This document shows positions 7,739-8,547 of a DNA stretch of 8,547 nucleotides, one piece after another. The stretch is from Komagataeibacter kakiaceti JCM 25156 (GTDB lineage: Bacteria; Pseudomonadota; Alphaproteobacteria; Acetobacterales; Acetobacteraceae). The stretch lies in contig NZ_BAIO01000074.1 in the NCBI RefSeq assembly GCF_000613305.1, positions 1 through 8,547 of the forward strand, in the 5' to 3' direction. A program made the position numbers and the translations under genes. The number at the start of each line of letters is the position of its first letter. Positions within the stretch are counted from its first letter, which is position 1. The notes under the pieces are model-generated. The model was not told the DNA's origin, searched no databases, and was given only the letters and a program-made list of their open reading frames with translations.

Positions 7739-8025
7739 GGGAGAACGCTTTCGCAAGGGCACGAACTATACGCCGGAGTAATCGGCTGGTGCTAGGCTAC
7801 GCCATAAACAATATCGGCTTTCAGGACATTGCAACTGTCAGTCGAATAGTCAGAATGGGTGCATGGCGGTCGTAAGCAGCATAGCAAGTGAATAGCAGCT
7901 TTTTGCCTGCCGTGACCGTTAACCGACAGTCTACTCTCCCCCTTTGCTGACTTTTTTTGCCGGGAATAGGGAATTACTTGGTATGGGGGGTAGCTTTCAG
8001 AGTCAGGGGGCTGCGCGGATTTTCG

Positions 8026-8069
8026 TGACGGGTTGAGAGGGTGGGAGAGAGGCTCCTGTCCGCCCGTCA
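8026..8069 (+). promoter_or_regulatory. Nested inverted repeat just upstream of the parB start
   Basis: TGACGGG (8026-8032) pairs perfectly with CCCGTCA (8063-8069), enclosing a smaller stem GGAG (8044-8047) with CTCC (8053-8056). The outer arm ends two bases before the parB Shine-Dalgarno GGAG (8071-8074). This placement would suit a leader hairpin affecting ribosome access or a binding site for the partition proteins. Pairing is visible; function is inference. Confidence 0.4.
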
Positions 8070-8082
8070 TGGAGTTTTCGTC

Positions 8083-8547
8083 ATGGCGACCGCCATTCCC
8101 AAAATCAGCCTCAGTTCGTCCCGTGACATTCCGTTCAACCGGCTGGTGCTGTCCCAGTCCAACGTGCGGTGTGTGAAATCCGGCCTGTCGATCGAGGAAC
8201 TGGCCCGCGACATCGAGCGCCGCGGACTGCTGCAGAGCCTGAACGTCCGGCCAGTCGTTGATGATGCCGGGGTCGAGACCGGCACTTATGAAGTGCCCGC
8301 TGGCGGACGACGTTTTCGCGCGCTCGAGCTGCTGGTGAAGCAGAAGAAACTGGCGAAGACGGCGCCCGTGCCATGCGTGGTGCGCGAGGTTGGATCGGCC
8401 ATTCTCGCCGAGGATGATTCCCTGGCCGAAAACGTCCAGCGCGTGGCCCTGCACCCGCTGGATCAGTTTCGCGCCTTCCGTGACATGCTGGAGAAAGGCA
8501 TGTCCGAGGAGGAAATCGCCGCCGCGTTCTTTGCCGCACCGACCGTA
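8083..8547 (+). CDS. ParB/RepB/Spo0J-family partition protein, 5' part only
   Basis: The first 155 codons are open to the window edge, so the gene is cut there and not necessarily in the genome. ParB proteins bind parS-like sites, spread as CTP-dependent clamps and segregate replicons with ParA. The N-terminal domain shows the recognition elements in order: NRLVLSQSNVR (19-29), the arginine-rich box I GGRRFRA (74-80), box II ENVQR (116-120), then HPLDQFRAF (124-132) and the start of the helix-turn-helix at about 141. The wording of the first 60 residues (IPKISLSSSRDIPFNRLVLS) recalls the long ParB-like proteins of alphaproteobacterial plasmids and conjugative elements. ATG 8083 has GGAG at 8071-8074, 8 bases upstream. 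High GC (about 67% in one sampled line) marks it as host-element DNA rather than part of the restriction module. No parA is in view. Confidence 0.88.
   Translation, partial: MATAIPKISLSSSRDIPFNRLVLSQSNVRCVKSGLSIEELARDIERRGLLQSLNVRPVVDDAGVETGTYEVPAGGRRFRALELLVKQKKLAKTAPVPCVVREVGSAILAEDDSLAENVQRVALHPLDQFRAFRDMLEKGMSEEEIAAAFFAAPTV

Larger units (their letters stand above)
7638..8082 (+). other. Intergenic region between hsdR and parB, no supported gene
   Basis: These 445 bases carry no reading frame with a credible start and ribosome binding site. The only longer + strand frame (TTG 7669 to 7875) has no Shine-Dalgarno sequence and no family I recognise; a longer frame on the other strand is a shadow of parB extended into this gap. 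The region holds a 7-bp inverted repeat (7719-7738), a seven-T run (7952-7958) without a GC-rich stem before it, and a larger inverted repeat ahead of parB. The right edge of the restriction module should lie somewhere between 7640 and about 7990; I found no direct repeat matching the left side. A parB promoter is expected in 7940-8025, but TTGCTG (7944) and TTGCCG (7958) have no good -10 partner. Confidence 0.5.

Noticed and set aside
7669..7875. Open frame of 68 codons after hsdR
   Set aside because: TTG start without a ribosome binding site, no recognisable domain, and it lies in a region with no other coding signal.
7792..8454. Minus-strand frame of 220 codons
   Set aside because: It is antisense to parB, where high GC keeps the opposite strand open, and it shows no family features of its own.

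Overview
The window is a horizontally acquired defence module inside what looks like an alphaproteobacterial mobile replicon (integrative conjugative element or plasmid). The two edges are GC-rich (about 78% in the first 60 bases, about 67% in a sampled parB line). They carry the start of a short gene resembling DUF2285 proteins of alphaproteobacterial conjugative elements (235-360) and the start of a ParB/RepB/Spo0J-family partition gene running off the right edge (8083-8547). The genus cannot be fixed from this; the protein families suggest Alphaproteobacteria.

Between them, from roughly 360 to 7640, lies a type IC restriction-modification operon of the EcoR124I/EcoprrI kind, all on the + strand and tightly packed: a 63-residue excisionase-like helix-turn-helix gene (472-663), hsdM (660-2205), hsdS (2202-3428), prrC (3429-4544) and hsdR (4537-7637). 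Starts and stops overlap by 4, 4, 0 and 8 bases, so the genes are probably translated as one coupled unit. The order M-S-prrC-R is that of the E. coli prr locus. PrrC there is an anticodon nuclease held silent by the EcoprrI complex, and it cuts tRNA-Lys when a phage product inhibits restriction.

As written, the locus is not intact. hsdM is broken by two single-base deletions (near 1596 and 1972) and hsdR by one (near 6028). Restoring one base at each place gives full-length proteins of 515 and 1033 residues with all motifs. hsdS and prrC have no break, and PrrC keeps its ATPase motifs and the putative nuclease triad R295/E299/H331. Either these are assembly errors in a complete three-layer defence (methylation, restriction, tRNA cleavage), or the toxin gene has outlived the complex that should restrain it.

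The hsdS gene carries four perfect 12-bp repeats coding TELT in the central spacer. This is the position where repeat number changes the length of the gap in the DNA target in EcoR124-type enzymes. The 445 bases after hsdR contain no supported gene; they hold a 7-bp inverted repeat at 7719-7738 and a larger one just ahead of parB.
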